Positions 35,871-46,999 of a stretch of DNA of 64,000 nucleotides are shown in pieces. Each line of letters begins with the position of its first letter. The stretch's first letter is position 1. The stretch comes from Gordonibacter massiliensis (ex Traore et al. 2017) (lineage in GTDB: Bacteria > Actinomycetota > Coriobacteriia > Coriobacteriales > Eggerthellaceae). The position numbers and the translations under genes are program-made. The DNA is taken from NCBI GenBank assembly GCA_900170005.1, contig LT827128.1, forward strand, positions 3,468,168 through 3,532,167. The letters are read 5' to 3'. Below the pieces are notes generated by a model. The model was not told the origin of the DNA. It ran no database searches and saw nothing but the letters and a program-made list of their open reading frames with translations.

Positions 35871-36782
35871 GTGAGTGAAAATATTGCTGGGACGGAAAGC
35901 GCTTCACCTGTCATCTCGGGCGGCGTGGAAAGCGCCCCCCCTGTCATCCTGAGCGGAGCGCGTAGCGCGGAGTCGAAGGATCTCGGACCCGGGTCAGACG
36001 TGCAAGCAGGAACTGCGGAAGCCGCACAGCCGCAGGTCTCCGTGCGGCGCGCGAGCGCGCAGGCGTCCGCGGCCGACAAGGTCGTCGGCACGTTCGGCGA
36101 TGTTCTTGAAGGTCAGGTGGGGCTGGGCGTGGACATCGTGGAGATCGCGCGTATGAAGGCCATTCTCGCGCGCACGCCCAGCTTCGCGACGCGGGTGTTC
36201 TCCGACGAGGAGCGGGCGTACTGCGAGGGCACGGCGTCGCCCGAGGTGCATTTCGCCACGCGCTTCGCGGCGAAGGAGGCCGTGGTGAAGGCGCTCGGCA
36301 CCGGGTTCTCGCGCGGGATCGGGGTGCGCGACATCGAGGTGCGGCGCAACGCCAAGGGGCGGCCTTACGTGGTGCTGTCGGGGCGCGCGAAGGAGATCGC
36401 CCACGAGCAGGGCGTGCGCGAGCTGCCGATTTCCCTGTCGTTCACGCATGCGGAGGCCGTGGCCTGCGCCATGGCCATCACCGAAGACTCCCTGCGCGCC
36501 GCCGAGAAGCGCGTCGACCCCATGGAAGAGCTGTCGAAGCAGTTCAAGGAGGCCCGCAGCATGCTCGACGAAATCGGCGAGCCGCCTGCTCCTTCCGCCG
36601 CGAAGACCCCTGGGTCGTCGCTCGACGCATCGGCGTCCTCTGCAGCCGGGCCGTTCGTGCCTTCTGCTGCCGAGGTTTCCGAACCTGTCGGCGCTGCAGC
36701 GCTTTCCGCAACAGAAGCGCCCGAGCCCTCCACCGAGTCGGCCGCGAAGAGCCCCTCCGATGAAGCGCCTGCCACGAGCTGA
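35871..36782 (+). CDS. acpS: Holo-ACP synthase with repeat-derived N-terminus
   Basis: The AcpS core transfers phosphopantetheine from CoA to acyl carrier protein. It begins VGLGVDIVEIARMK and includes FATRFAAKEAVVKALG (the metal-binding Glu and Lys) and SLSFTHAEAVACAMAI. From GTG 35871 (AGAAGG upstream) the protein has 303 aa, far above the usual 120-130, with a 82-residue N-terminal extension and an Ala/Pro/Ser-rich C-terminal tail of about 95. The N-terminal extension includes a translated interspersed repeat. GTG 36117 sits exactly at the start of the core and has GAAGG 4 nt upstream; a start there (221 aa) would leave the repeat in the leader. I cannot decide between them. Confidence 0.88.
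   Translation: MSENIAGTESASPVISGGVESAPPVILSGARSAESKDLGPGSDVQAGTAEAAQPQVSVRRASAQASAADKVVGTFGDVLEGQVGLGVDIVEIARMKAILARTPSFATRVFSDEERAYCEGTASPEVHFATRFAAKEAVVKALGTGFSRGIGVRDIEVRRNAKGRPYVVLSGRAKEIAHEQGVRELPISLSFTHAEAVACAMAITEDSLRAAEKRVDPMEELSKQFKEARSMLDEIGEPPAPSAAKTPGSSLDASASSAAGPFVPSAAEVSEPVGAAALSATEAPEPSTESAAKSPSDEAPATS
35918..35984. repeat. Interspersed repeat inside the 5' part of acpS
   Basis: A full copy of the TGTCATCCTGAGCGGAGCG...GTCGAAGGATC repeat lies at 35941-35984, with a partial copy (CTGTCATCTCGGG) from 35918. Further copies occur at 53736-53917 and, inverted, at about 57038-57064. It is in frame with acpS if GTG 35871 is used. Confidence 0.8.
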
Positions 36783-36835
36783 CGCTTGCGGGCTCTCGGC
36801 GGAGCCCTCGTCTTGGTATCGCCGCTTGCGGCGAT

Positions 36836-36881
36836 CCGGGCCTTCCGGTTGCCTGAGCTTGCGACGAATTGGAAGGCCCGG
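36836..36881. terminator. Hairpin downstream of acpS
   Basis: Perfect 11-bp arms (CCGGGCCTTCC, GGAAGGCCCGG) around a 24-nt loop, 54 bp past the acpS stop. A smaller stem (ATCGCCGC, TTG, CGGCGAT) lies just before it. Confidence 0.45.
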
Positions 36882-37022
36882 CGGCTCGGCCTCCGAGCTT
36901 CCTTTCGGCGTCTCCGGTTGACCGTTTCTTTCGGTAAATTAACGCGAATCATTGAACTCTGCGCCCGAACCGTCTAAGTTGGATTGAAGCATGACGCACG
37001 GCGAGAGGCGAGGAGGCGCACG

Positions 37023-38618
37023 ATGACGCCAGAACACGATACGCGCGGCGAGCACGGATCCCATCGGGCCGCGCCGCATCCGGAGCGCCCGACAAGTTCC
37101 GTCGATCCTGCGCCTTCCGACGGCTACGCATCGTTCGTGCCGGCCGCTCAGAGGGCGCGCCACGGGCATGTCGACCAGCGAGCTTTGGCACCTCAGAAGC
37201 CGAAGCTGCCGCCGAAGAGGGCGGCCCTCGTGTTCGGCGGAGCCCTCGTTGCCGTGCTTTTGATCGTTTACGTGGCGGGCGCGGTCGTGTTCATGGACCG
37301 CTTCATGCCCAACACCACCGTCATGGGCAAAGACGTGTCGCTCAAAACGTCCGCCGAGGTGCAGGACATGCTGGTGGATGTGGCCAAGAGCTACACGCTC
37401 GACGTGTCCGGCCAAGGTTTTTCGCTGAAGCTTACGGCTGCGGACATGGGCACGGGGGTTAACAGCGAAAGCGTGACGGACGCCATGCACGCCGACATGA
37501 ATCCATGGGCCTGGCCGGTTGAAGTGTTCGGCACCCACGACGAAACCGACAAGTTCGCCACTTCGAACGGCAAGCTCGACGACGCCGTGCGCAAAGCGGT
37601 GGAGGCGTTCAACGAGACCGCCGAGCCGCCGCGCAATGCCGGACTCGATTACGACGAGGGCGGCAAGAAATTCGTGGTGCGCACCGAAACCGTCGGGCAG
37701 GCGCTCGACGCCGACCGCGTGGCCGAGGCGGTGAACGCGTCCGTCGCCAAGCTGGAACCCTCCGCAACGCTTACCGAAGACGCGCTGCAAAAGCCCACCT
37801 TGCTTTCTAACGACGAGCGTTTGGCGAAGGCGGCGACCGATGCGAACGCGTTGCTCAAGGCCGACTTCTCCCTGAAACTGGCCGATGCGACCGTCGCCCA
37901 GGTGAACGCCGACCAAATAGCTAGCTGGATGCGCCTGAAAGAGGACGTGTCGGTGGGCGTCGACGACGATCTACTGGCGGCTTGGGTTCAGGACATCGCC
38001 TCCCAATGCAACACGTACCAAGCACGGCGCACCTTCACGCGCGCCGACGGCAAGGAGGTTACCGTGTCGGGCGGCGTGTACGGCTGGATCGTCGACAAGG
38101 ACAAGCTGAAGGAAACGGTGGCCAGCGGCGTGCAGTCGGCCCAGACCGGCGACGTGCCCATCCCCTGCGAGCAGAAGGCCGGCGCCTTCAACGGCTTGCA
38201 CGGCCGCGATTGGGGCAACCGCTACATCGACATCGACCTGACCGAGCAGCACGCGCGCTTCTACGACGATGCCGGCAATCTGGCATGGGAGTCGGACGTG
38301 GTCACGGGCAAACCCGACGGCGAGCACGACACGCCCGAGGGCGTCTACGTCATCAACAGCAAAGAGAGCCCGTCCAAACTGATCGGCCAGATGGAGCCCG
38401 AGACGGGCAAGCCGGCGTACGAGACGGAGGTGAAGACGTGGATGCCGTTCGTGGAGAACTACATCGGCCTGCACGACGCCGAATGGCAGCCGGCCTTCGG
38501 TGGCTCTCGGTACTCGTCGGGCTACGGTAGCCATGGCTGCGTGAACTTGCCGGTGGACAAGGCGACGGCGCTGTACGACCTCATCGCAACCGGCGACGTG
38601 GTGGTGTGCCACTGGTAG
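37023..38618 (+). CDS. L,D-transpeptidase (YkuD) with PG-binding domain
   Basis: A 531-aa membrane-anchored cell-wall enzyme. A single N-terminal helix (about 68-92) follows a cytoplasmic tail; residues 100-370 contain repeats of the putative peptidoglycan-binding fold seen in Gram-positive YkuD proteins. The C-terminal YkuD domain (about 400-531) has the catalytic SHGCVNLP (C506) and the upstream GLHDAEW histidine. Such enzymes make 3-3 crosslinks or attach proteins to peptidoglycan. GAGGAGG precedes the ATG at 37023; a start 13 codons earlier has no better site. Confidence 0.92.
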   Translation: MTPEHDTRGEHGSHRAAPHPERPTSSVDPAPSDGYASFVPAAQRARHGHVDQRALAPQKPKLPPKRAALVFGGALVAVLLIVYVAGAVVFMDRFMPNTTVMGKDVSLKTSAEVQDMLVDVAKSYTLDVSGQGFSLKLTAADMGTGVNSESVTDAMHADMNPWAWPVEVFGTHDETDKFATSNGKLDDAVRKAVEAFNETAEPPRNAGLDYDEGGKKFVVRTETVGQALDADRVAEAVNASVAKLEPSATLTEDALQKPTLLSNDERLAKAATDANALLKADFSLKLADATVAQVNADQIASWMRLKEDVSVGVDDDLLAAWVQDIASQCNTYQARRTFTRADGKEVTVSGGVYGWIVDKDKLKETVASGVQSAQTGDVPIPCEQKAGAFNGLHGRDWGNRYIDIDLTEQHARFYDDAGNLAWESDVVTGKPDGEHDTPEGVYVINSKESPSKLIGQMEPETGKPAYETEVKTWMPFVENYIGLHDAEWQPAFGGSRYSSGYGSHGCVNLPVDKATALYDLIATGDVVVCHW

Positions 38619-38919
38619 CTGGCTCCTATGCCGACCACGGCGACCAATATCGCGGGGGTCGATGCGATGGTGCTCCATTGGCGGGCGCCGCAACTGCGCA
38701 GGGTCGAAACCCCTGCGTCTGGCGCCTCCGCGTGCGGCATCGCGACAGGTGGGCGGCGAACTCCTGCTGAGGGCGTGTGCTGGCAACTCGTGAAGAATGG
38801 CGCAACGCCGTGCTTTACGCCATGTGCAGAGAGGCTAGGCTCGTTCTACGGCCCCCGACGGTCGTGGTGTTTGCAGCAGAATTCAGGCATGCAAAGCGAA
38901 TGCGTGTTCAAGGTCGTTC

Positions 38920-39086
38920 TCTGGACGAAAATGAGGGTAGGGCACCGCTTTTCGGGTTTGTGAGCGCCTTCAAGACCCCTTCGTCCCCCACGACTCTTAT
39001 CGCGAAAAAGCGCGTACAGGGAAAACATCTTCCAGTAGCTCGGGCATCGAAGCCTTGGCGGTGCCCTACCCTCATTTTCGTCCAGA
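38920..39086. repeat. MITE-like element with perfect 29-bp terminal inverted repeats
   Basis: Arms 38920-38948 and 39058-39086 are perfect inverted copies (each containing GACGAAAATGAGGGTAGGGC or its complement) around 109 bp without a convincing gene. The right arm ends 2 bp before the stop codon of the minus-strand gene at 39089. The remaining intergenic DNA (38619-38919) shows no gene or promoter that I can support. Confidence 0.8.
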
Positions 39087-39088
39087 AA

Positions 39089-40123
39089 TCATGGATCAAT
39101 TTGCACTGCGCCGTTTGCATCGGTTATAGGTTGGGCCGATCCCACGGATCGAGTGGAGGATGCGCGTAGGGGTCGTTCGAGCTTTGTCAGCAAGATAGAG
39201 CGCAGCGCGAGCTGCTGTGTCGCGAAGCCCTCGTTGCGCGGCCGAATGCGCTCGCCAAGACGCTTTGCCATCGTTCGCGCCACTTTGTTGAACTCTTGGA
39301 AGTTGAACAGCTGGCCTGCCGTGACGGTGACCACGGTCACGCCCAGTTCTAAAAGCTCGTCTCGGCGCTTCGAGTCGCGTGCGATCCTTTCGGCGCCCGT
39401 GTGGCAGAGATTACTGTCGTACTCGACGGCTAGGTTGGCCTTATCCCAGAAAAGGTCGCATCGGTAATAGTTTTGGCTCACGTTCTTTCGGGCGTGCTTT
39501 CCGGGGTCGATACGATAGTTGAGCTGCGGATAGGACAGAGAGCATCCTCCTTGCTGGTACGGCAAGGTGAGCAGCATCGAAAGGGCCGTCTCCGCAGGGG
39601 AAGCCGAATCCGGCAGTACGTGCCGGAGTGCCCTCCTTGCCTGGGCGACGCCGCGCATAGTGCCGGCTTTCTCAACGTAGGAGCTCAGCTTTGCCGGGGT
39701 TGTTTGGGGAATCTGGTCGAAATCCCTGCCCGAGGGCGTTTTCGAGGGCGTATACGTTCCGCATAGCTCGTATCCCGCGTCGACAAGTTCCACGAATCCT
39801 TCGTTGGCGGCTTTTTGCAGGAAAGCAAGATCGGGCGAAACTACGAAAAGCCCGTCGTCGATCATGGCGATAGAGCCCTGCGGCAGAAGCTCGTCGCGCG
39901 CGTGGTAGACGACGTCGGGCGTGCGGAACCTCCGCTCGCTTTTGGAAACCAGCAGATGGAGAGGGAGGCTCAAAGCGTGAGCTCGGCACAGCGCGAGAAC
40001 CTCGGTGCCGGCGATGCGGCCGCCTGGCGTGCGGGCGCGCGTGGGCTTGGGGCGGGGTAGGCGAAGCGTGCCGACCGACCGCCAATATTCCAAGGCGCTC
40101 CTATGGCTGAGAACGAGTTTCAT
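39089..40123 (-). CDS. Unrecognised protein with a nuclease-like C-terminal domain
   Basis: A 344-aa protein. The N-terminus (MKLVLSHRSALEYWR) and the following part recall the AbiEi-like or DUF559-related proteins of Actinobacteria. Residues of about 215-285 look like a PD-(D/E)XK or VSR-type nuclease core: YRCDLFWDKANLAVEYDSN has Asp and Glu at the spacing expected, followed by RDSKRRDELLELGVTVVTV. This suggests a DNA-acting or defence-related role, which I infer only from the fold. The gene looks less GC-biased than its neighbours and sits between two repeat-rich gaps, so it may be acquired. No partner gene is adjacent. Confidence 0.75.
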   Translation of the reverse strand: MKLVLSHRSALEYWRSVGTLRLPRPKPTRARTPGGRIAGTEVLALCRAHALSLPLHLLVSKSERRFRTPDVVYHARDELLPQGSIAMIDDGLFVVSPDLAFLQKAANEGFVELVDAGYELCGTYTPSKTPSGRDFDQIPQTTPAKLSSYVEKAGTMRGVAQARRALRHVLPDSASPAETALSMLLTLPYQQGGCSLSYPQLNYRIDPGKHARKNVSQNYYRCDLFWDKANLAVEYDSNLCHTGAERIARDSKRRDELLELGVTVVTVTAGQLFNFQEFNKVARTMAKRLGERIRPRNEGFATQQLALRSILLTKLERPLRASSTRSVGSAQPITDANGAVQIDP

Positions 40124-40222
40124 GCGGGGAGTTTACCATGTGCCTGAACAGGTTAAACGCAGAATTTTTCGGCGTTGGATCCGTGCAAGTTTCAGGCGGT
40201 TTCCGCACGGTTTTGCGACGGC

Positions 40223-40354
40223 GCTCCCGCAAGGTTCACACGACGTTCCTGCAAGATCCGCGCCGCGTTCGTGCAAGGTTCGCACGGCGCTCCCGCAAGG
40301 TTCTTGCGGCGATTGTGCAGGTTCTCCGCGGTGCTTCCGCGTGTCTGCCGACAT
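40223..40354. repeat. Tandem array of six 22-bp degenerate repeats
   Basis: Six consecutive 22-nt units begin at 40223, 40245, 40267, 40289, 40311 and 40333, starting GCTCCCGCAAGGTTC, GTTCCTGCAAGATCC, GTTCGTGCAAGGTTC, GCTCCCGCAAGGTTC and so on. Weaker units may lie upstream. A 22-nt period is not a codon multiple, so this is unlikely to be coding. TATAAT at 40466-40471 downstream may be the promoter of the NAD(P)HX dehydratase. Nothing else is seen in 40124-40593. Confidence 0.8.
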
Positions 40355-40593
40355 TCCTTCCCGGCTCCTCTTCGGCTCGTGCCGGAACCGTTTCGTGGCG
40401 TGACCGCTTTCGCGACGCGTTGCGCTTAACACGGCGCGCTGCGACGCGCACGGTGCAGACGACGCTATAATGGATGCGGAAACTACCTGTCCGCGACTCC
40501 GGCTTGGGCGATGCGCTTCGGTGTGGCGAAGCGGCACGCCGCGCAGCCGGTCGAGCGGGCGCGTTTCGGCATCGACGGGAAGAAGGTGCGGTT

Positions 40594-41469
40594 ATGGATG
40601 TTCGCGAATACACGGCCGACGAGCTGGTGGCTTTGCTGCCGCTTCCCGACGATGATGCGAACAAGTACACGCGCGGCACGTTCGTGCTGGTGGCGGGCAG
40701 CGCCCGCTATCCCGGCGCCGCGTGCTTGGCGGCGGCTGCGAGCCAGCGCATGGGTGCGGGGTACACCGAGGTCGTCTGCGCGCCCGACGCCGTGCCGCTC
40801 GTACGCGGCTTCCGCCCCTCGCTCGTCGTGCGGGCATGGGAGGGGTTCCAAAGCTCCGATATCGCGCCCGCGCGTCCAGGCAAGCCGGTCGCCTACGCGG
40901 TGGGCTCGGGCTTCGATGCCGACGACGCCGCGTCGGCGCGTCTCGTCCATTTGGTGCTGAAGCACGCGCAGGTTCCCGTGCTCGTGGACGGCGGAGGCCT
41001 GGCGGCGCTCGCTTCGAAGAAGGGGCAGCGCCTGCTCAAGCGCCGATTCATCCATGGATGGCCCACGGTCGTCACGCCGCACGGCGGCGAGGCGGCGCGC
41101 CTCGCGCGCGCTTTCGAGCTTGAAGAGGAGGATCCGGCGCGTTTGTCGCAGCTGCTGGCGCAGGCGTACGGCGTGACGGTGGTGCTCAAGGGCCCCGACA
41201 CGTTCGTGTCCGACGGCGACGGGGTCGTGCGCATGGCCGAGGGCACGGCGGCGCTCGCCAAGGCCGGCACGGGCGACGTGCTTGCCGGCATGGTGGGCGC
41301 GCTGCTGGCCCAGGGCATGGAGCCGATGGGCGCCGCCGTGCTCGGAGCGACCTTGCACGCGCGCGCCGGCGCGGCCGCGGCGGCGCGCCTCACGTCCATC
41401 TCCGTGGCGGCCGAGGACGTGGTCGACGCCATCCCCCTTGCCATCGCGTCGCTGGCGGCGGAAGCCTAG
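40594..41469 (+). CDS. nnrD: ADP-dependent NAD(P)H-hydrate dehydratase
   Basis: A 291-aa carbohydrate-kinase-fold protein that repairs hydrated NAD(P)H using ADP. Family marks are HKYTRG-like NKYTRGTFVLVAGS near the N-terminus, PVLVDGGGL, VVTPHGGEAARL, VVLKGPDT and the catalytic GTGDVLAGM near the C-terminus. In many bacteria this domain is fused to the epimerase NnrE; here it is alone. The start at 40594 has AGAAGGTG 6 nt upstream, and the longer open frame upstream runs through non-coding DNA. Confidence 0.9.
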   Translation: MDVREYTADELVALLPLPDDDANKYTRGTFVLVAGSARYPGAACLAAAASQRMGAGYTEVVCAPDAVPLVRGFRPSLVVRAWEGFQSSDIAPARPGKPVAYAVGSGFDADDAASARLVHLVLKHAQVPVLVDGGGLAALASKKGQRLLKRRFIHGWPTVVTPHGGEAARLARAFELEEEDPARLSQLLAQAYGVTVVLKGPDTFVSDGDGVVRMAEGTAALAKAGTGDVLAGMVGALLAQGMEPMGAAVLGATLHARAGAAAAARLTSISVAAEDVVDAIPLAIASLAAEA

Positions 41470-41884
41470 CGCGGCGGTGCCGAAACGGAAGGCTGTTGCG
41501 CATCGCGAGGGCCGGTGCCGCCGCGCGGCGCCCCCTTCGAGGCCGGCCGCGAGTGCGGTGGAGCCGAGTGGCGAAGAGCCGCAGCTTCGCAGGGGTCGGC
41601 GCCGACTCGCGGGGATCGTCGCTTCGCCCAGCTCGGTGCCGGTCCCACTTCGGCCGGTGCCCCGCTTCCGCCGATCGCGAGCGCGGGACCGGCTCGTCTG
41701 CCGAGGCCGCGCCGGCCGAAAGCCTTTTGGCACGAAAGGCCCGTAACCAAGCGTAAACGGATCAGGGAACGGCTCGACGCGGGCGCTCGGTACGCTAGAA
41801 TATCAGGTAACCATGACGGCGTCGCGCACCCCTTCTTGTTCGAGGATGCGGCGGGGCTGTCCAACCGATCGAGGAGCGTGAAGC
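41470..41884 (+). other. 415-bp GC-rich gap with a probable promoter at its end
   Basis: GC-rich with many short GGTGCCG and CCGGTGC words but no ribosome site or convincing gene. TAGAAT at 41796-41801 with CTCGAC 17 nt upstream is a plausible promoter for the HdeD-like gene that starts at 41885. Confidence 0.4.
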
Positions 41885-44726
<2,842 letters not shown>

Positions 44727-44856
44727 TTGGGGTCAGGCTCCTTTTAGGACATTTCTCGTTTAGATGTCGAACGTCTTCTTCGCCCTCTCGCCGGTGCCGT
44801 TCGCCGATGGAGTTACGAAAAATATCATCGTAACATCCTTTGCGCCTTCCCTCTGC

Positions 44857-44889
44857 TATAGTGTGTTACGTAATTTACGTACGTAACAC
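44857..44889 (+). promoter_or_regulatory. NikR-like operator at the nickel importer promoter
   Basis: GTGTTAC (44863-44869) and GTAACAC (44883-44889) form a perfect 7-bp inverted repeat with a 13-nt spacer; the symmetry extends inwards to GTGTTACGT and ACGTAACAC. GTGTTAC-N13/14-GTAACAC is, from memory, the NikR site described in Desulfovibrio. TATAGT (44857-44862) directly before it is the likely -10 element, so bound NikR would block transcription when nickel is plentiful. No nikR gene is in the window. Confidence 0.75.
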
Positions 44890-44933
44890 CAACGGTGGCA
44901 ACGAGGCCGGGTGCGAGGGAAGGGATCAACGGT

Positions 44934-46580
44934 ATGACGGTATTGACGCGTCGCGATTTCGCGAAACTGACGGGAGCGACGGCCGCCACGCTGTCGCTGG
45001 GCGGTCTGCTGGCGGGCTGCGCGAGCGGCGAGGCGAGCAAGCCCGCCGAAGATGCGACGAAGGGGAGCGAAGCGGCTCCCGCGCAGGTCGTCGTGTCCAT
45101 GACGACGGGCTCCGAGCCGGCGGCCGGCTTCGACCCGATGGTGTCGTGGGGCTGCGGCGAGCACGTGCACGAGCCGCTCATCCAATCCACGCTCATCACG
45201 ACCACGACCGAGCTCGAGTTCGCGAACGACCTGGCCACGTCGTACGAATGCTCCGACGACGGCATGACGTGGACGTTCACCGTTCGCGACGACGTCAAGT
45301 TCACCGACGGCGAGCCCCTCACGGCGCGCGACGTGGCGTTCACCATCAACGGCATCTTGAACTCCGAGGCGTCCGAGTGCGACATGTCCATGGTGAAGGA
45401 GGCCGTGGCCACCGACGATACCACGGTGGTCGTGCACATGGAGAAGCCGTTCAACGCGCTGCTGTACACGCTGGCCGTGGTGGGCATCGTGCCCGAGCAC
45501 GCCTACGGCGACGCGTACGGCGACAACCCCATCGGCTCGGGGCGCTATATGCTGGAGCAGTGGGACAAGGGGCAGCAGGTCATCCTCAAGGCCAACCCCG
45601 ACTACTACGGCCCCGCCCCGAAGATCGAGCGCGTGGTGGTGGTGTTCATGGAAGAGGACGCGTCCCTCGCGGCGGCGCAATCCGGCCAGGTGGACGTCGC
45701 CTACACCTCCGCGACGTTCGCCGACAAGCTTCCGGGCGGCTACGACCTGCTGAACTGCGCCTCCGTTGACTCGCGCGGCATCTCGCTGCCGGTCATCCCG
45801 TCGGGTGCCACGAAGACCGACGAGAAGGGCGAGGCGGCCGCCGGCAACGACGTCACTTGCGACTTGGCCGTGCGCCAGGCCATCAACTACGGCGTCGACC
45901 GCGACAAGATGATCGACAACGTGCTGAACGGCTACGGCACCGTGGCCTACAGCGTGGGCGACGGCATGCCGTGGTCCTCGCCCGACATGAAGTGCTCGAC
46001 CGACGTCGAGAAGGCGAAGAAGCTGCTGGACGACGGCGGCTGGGCGGTCGGTTCCGACGGCATCCGCGAGAAGGACGGCACGCGCGCCGCGTTCAACCTG
46101 TACTACTCGGCCAGCGACACGGTGCGCCAGGCCATCGCATCCGAATTCGCCAACCAGATGAAGGAGCTCGGCATCGACGTGTCCATCAAGGGCGCCAGCT
46201 GGGACGACCTGTACCCGCACCAGTTCACCGACCCGGTGGTGTGGGGCTGGGGCACGAACGCGCCCACCGAGACGTACAACCTGTTCTACTCCAAGGGCAC
46301 GGGCAACTACGCTTGCTACGAGAACGCGACGACCGACGCGTACCTGGACGAGGCGCTGGCCCAGCCCAAGGTGGAAGACTCCTTCGAGCTGTGGCAGAAG
46401 GCCCAGTGGGACGGCCAGACCGGCATCGCCCCGCAGGGCGCGGCGCCGTGGGTGTGGTTCGCGAACATCGACCACCTGTACTTCGCGAAAGAGAACCTGA
46501 AGGTCGCGGAGCAGAAGCCGCATCCGCACGGGCACGGCTGGTCGCTCGTGAACAACGTCGACCAGTGGAGCTGGGCTTAG
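44934..46580 (+). CDS. nikA: Nickel/peptide-type ABC substrate-binding lipoprotein
   Basis: A 548-aa SBP_bac_5 family protein. The N-terminus combines a twin arginine (LTRRDFAKLTG) with a lipobox (LLAGCAS), so it is probably a Tat-exported lipoprotein. Family features include FTVRDDVKFTDGEPLTARDV and IPEHAYGDAYGDNPIGSGRY. The C-terminus contains HPHGHGW, possible metal-binding histidines. The family binds nickel complexes, peptides or opines; the NikR-like operator and the His-rich ATPase of the operon favour nickel. GGAAGGG lies before the ATG at 44934. It is first of a five-gene transporter operon that is interrupted by repeats. Confidence 0.85.
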   Translation: MTVLTRRDFAKLTGATAATLSLGGLLAGCASGEASKPAEDATKGSEAAPAQVVVSMTTGSEPAAGFDPMVSWGCGEHVHEPLIQSTLITTTTELEFANDLATSYECSDDGMTWTFTVRDDVKFTDGEPLTARDVAFTINGILNSEASECDMSMVKEAVATDDTTVVVHMEKPFNALLYTLAVVGIVPEHAYGDAYGDNPIGSGRYMLEQWDKGQQVILKANPDYYGPAPKIERVVVVFMEEDASLAAAQSGQVDVAYTSATFADKLPGGYDLLNCASVDSRGISLPVIPSGATKTDEKGEAAAGNDVTCDLAVRQAINYGVDRDKMIDNVLNGYGTVAYSVGDGMPWSSPDMKCSTDVEKAKKLLDDGGWAVGSDGIREKDGTRAAFNLYYSASDTVRQAIASEFANQMKELGIDVSIKGASWDDLYPHQFTDPVVWGWGTNAPTETYNLFYSKGTGNYACYENATTDAYLDEALAQPKVEDSFELWQKAQWDGQTGIAPQGAAPWVWFANIDHLYFAKENLKVAEQKPHPHGHGWSLVNNVDQWSWA

Positions 46581-46597
46581 TCTGACGTTGCCGACGC

Positions 46598-46800
46598 GGA
46601 AGGGGCGGGCCGTGCCCAGTCGCTCGACTGCTCGACCTGTCCGGCGGGGTCTCGGAGGGGGCCTGCTGCTCGGGCAGTCCTGGGCTCGCGCGAACAGCCC
46701 GCTGGGCTGTTCGGCTCGTGCGGAACTCGCAGCAGGCCCCCTCCGAGACCCCGCCTGCATTCGTGCGGAACTCGCTTGGTGGGCACAGCCCGCCCCTTCC
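46598..46800. repeat. Long hairpin nested inside another after nikA
   Basis: The outer arms (46598-46617 and 46781-46800; 20 bp, one mismatch) carry the core halves GCCCAGTCGCTC and CGGAACTCGCTTGGTGGGC. Inserted between them is a second element with perfect 27-bp arms (46643-46669 and 46729-46755) and its own core (CGGGCAGTCCTGGGCTCGC and GGAACTCGC). The outer element thus looks interrupted by the inner one. It begins 18 bp after the nikA stop. Confidence 0.88.
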
Positions 46801-46888
46801 GCTGTCCGTCACGGGAACGCGGCGTAACTGGTCGACGTTTTCCCTCGTTGGGGAGAAGAGCGGGGCGCTGGCGGGTTGTGTTTTGTAG

Positions 46889-46908
46889 GGGCGATCTCCT
46901 GATCGCCC
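46889..46908. repeat. Short palindromic repeat, copy 1
   Basis: GGGCGAT, CTCCTG loop, ATCGCCC, preceded by TGTAGG. A second copy lies at 56312-56331 (loop CTCCAG, preceded by CGTAGG). This is a REP-like unit in the leader of nikB. A small stem, ATCCGGC-TTC-GCCGGAT, lies further downstream near 46950. Confidence 0.7.
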
Positions 46909-46999
46909 GTTCGCGCGGAGCGCGAAAACTTGAATTCTGGTAGAGTTATCCGGCTTCGCCGGATTGGGCGATGGACGGGACGGCGGTCGAGGAAACAGG

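Noticed and set aside
38777-39169. 131-residue open frame in the gap after the L,D-transpeptidase
   Set aside because: Much of it consists of the two inverted-repeat arms read through, and no ribosome site precedes it.
40138-40470. Open frame spanning the 22-bp tandem repeats, and a CRISPR-like reading of the array
   Set aside because: A 22-nt period is not a codon multiple; there are no unique spacers between units and no cas genes nearby, so it is neither coding nor CRISPR.
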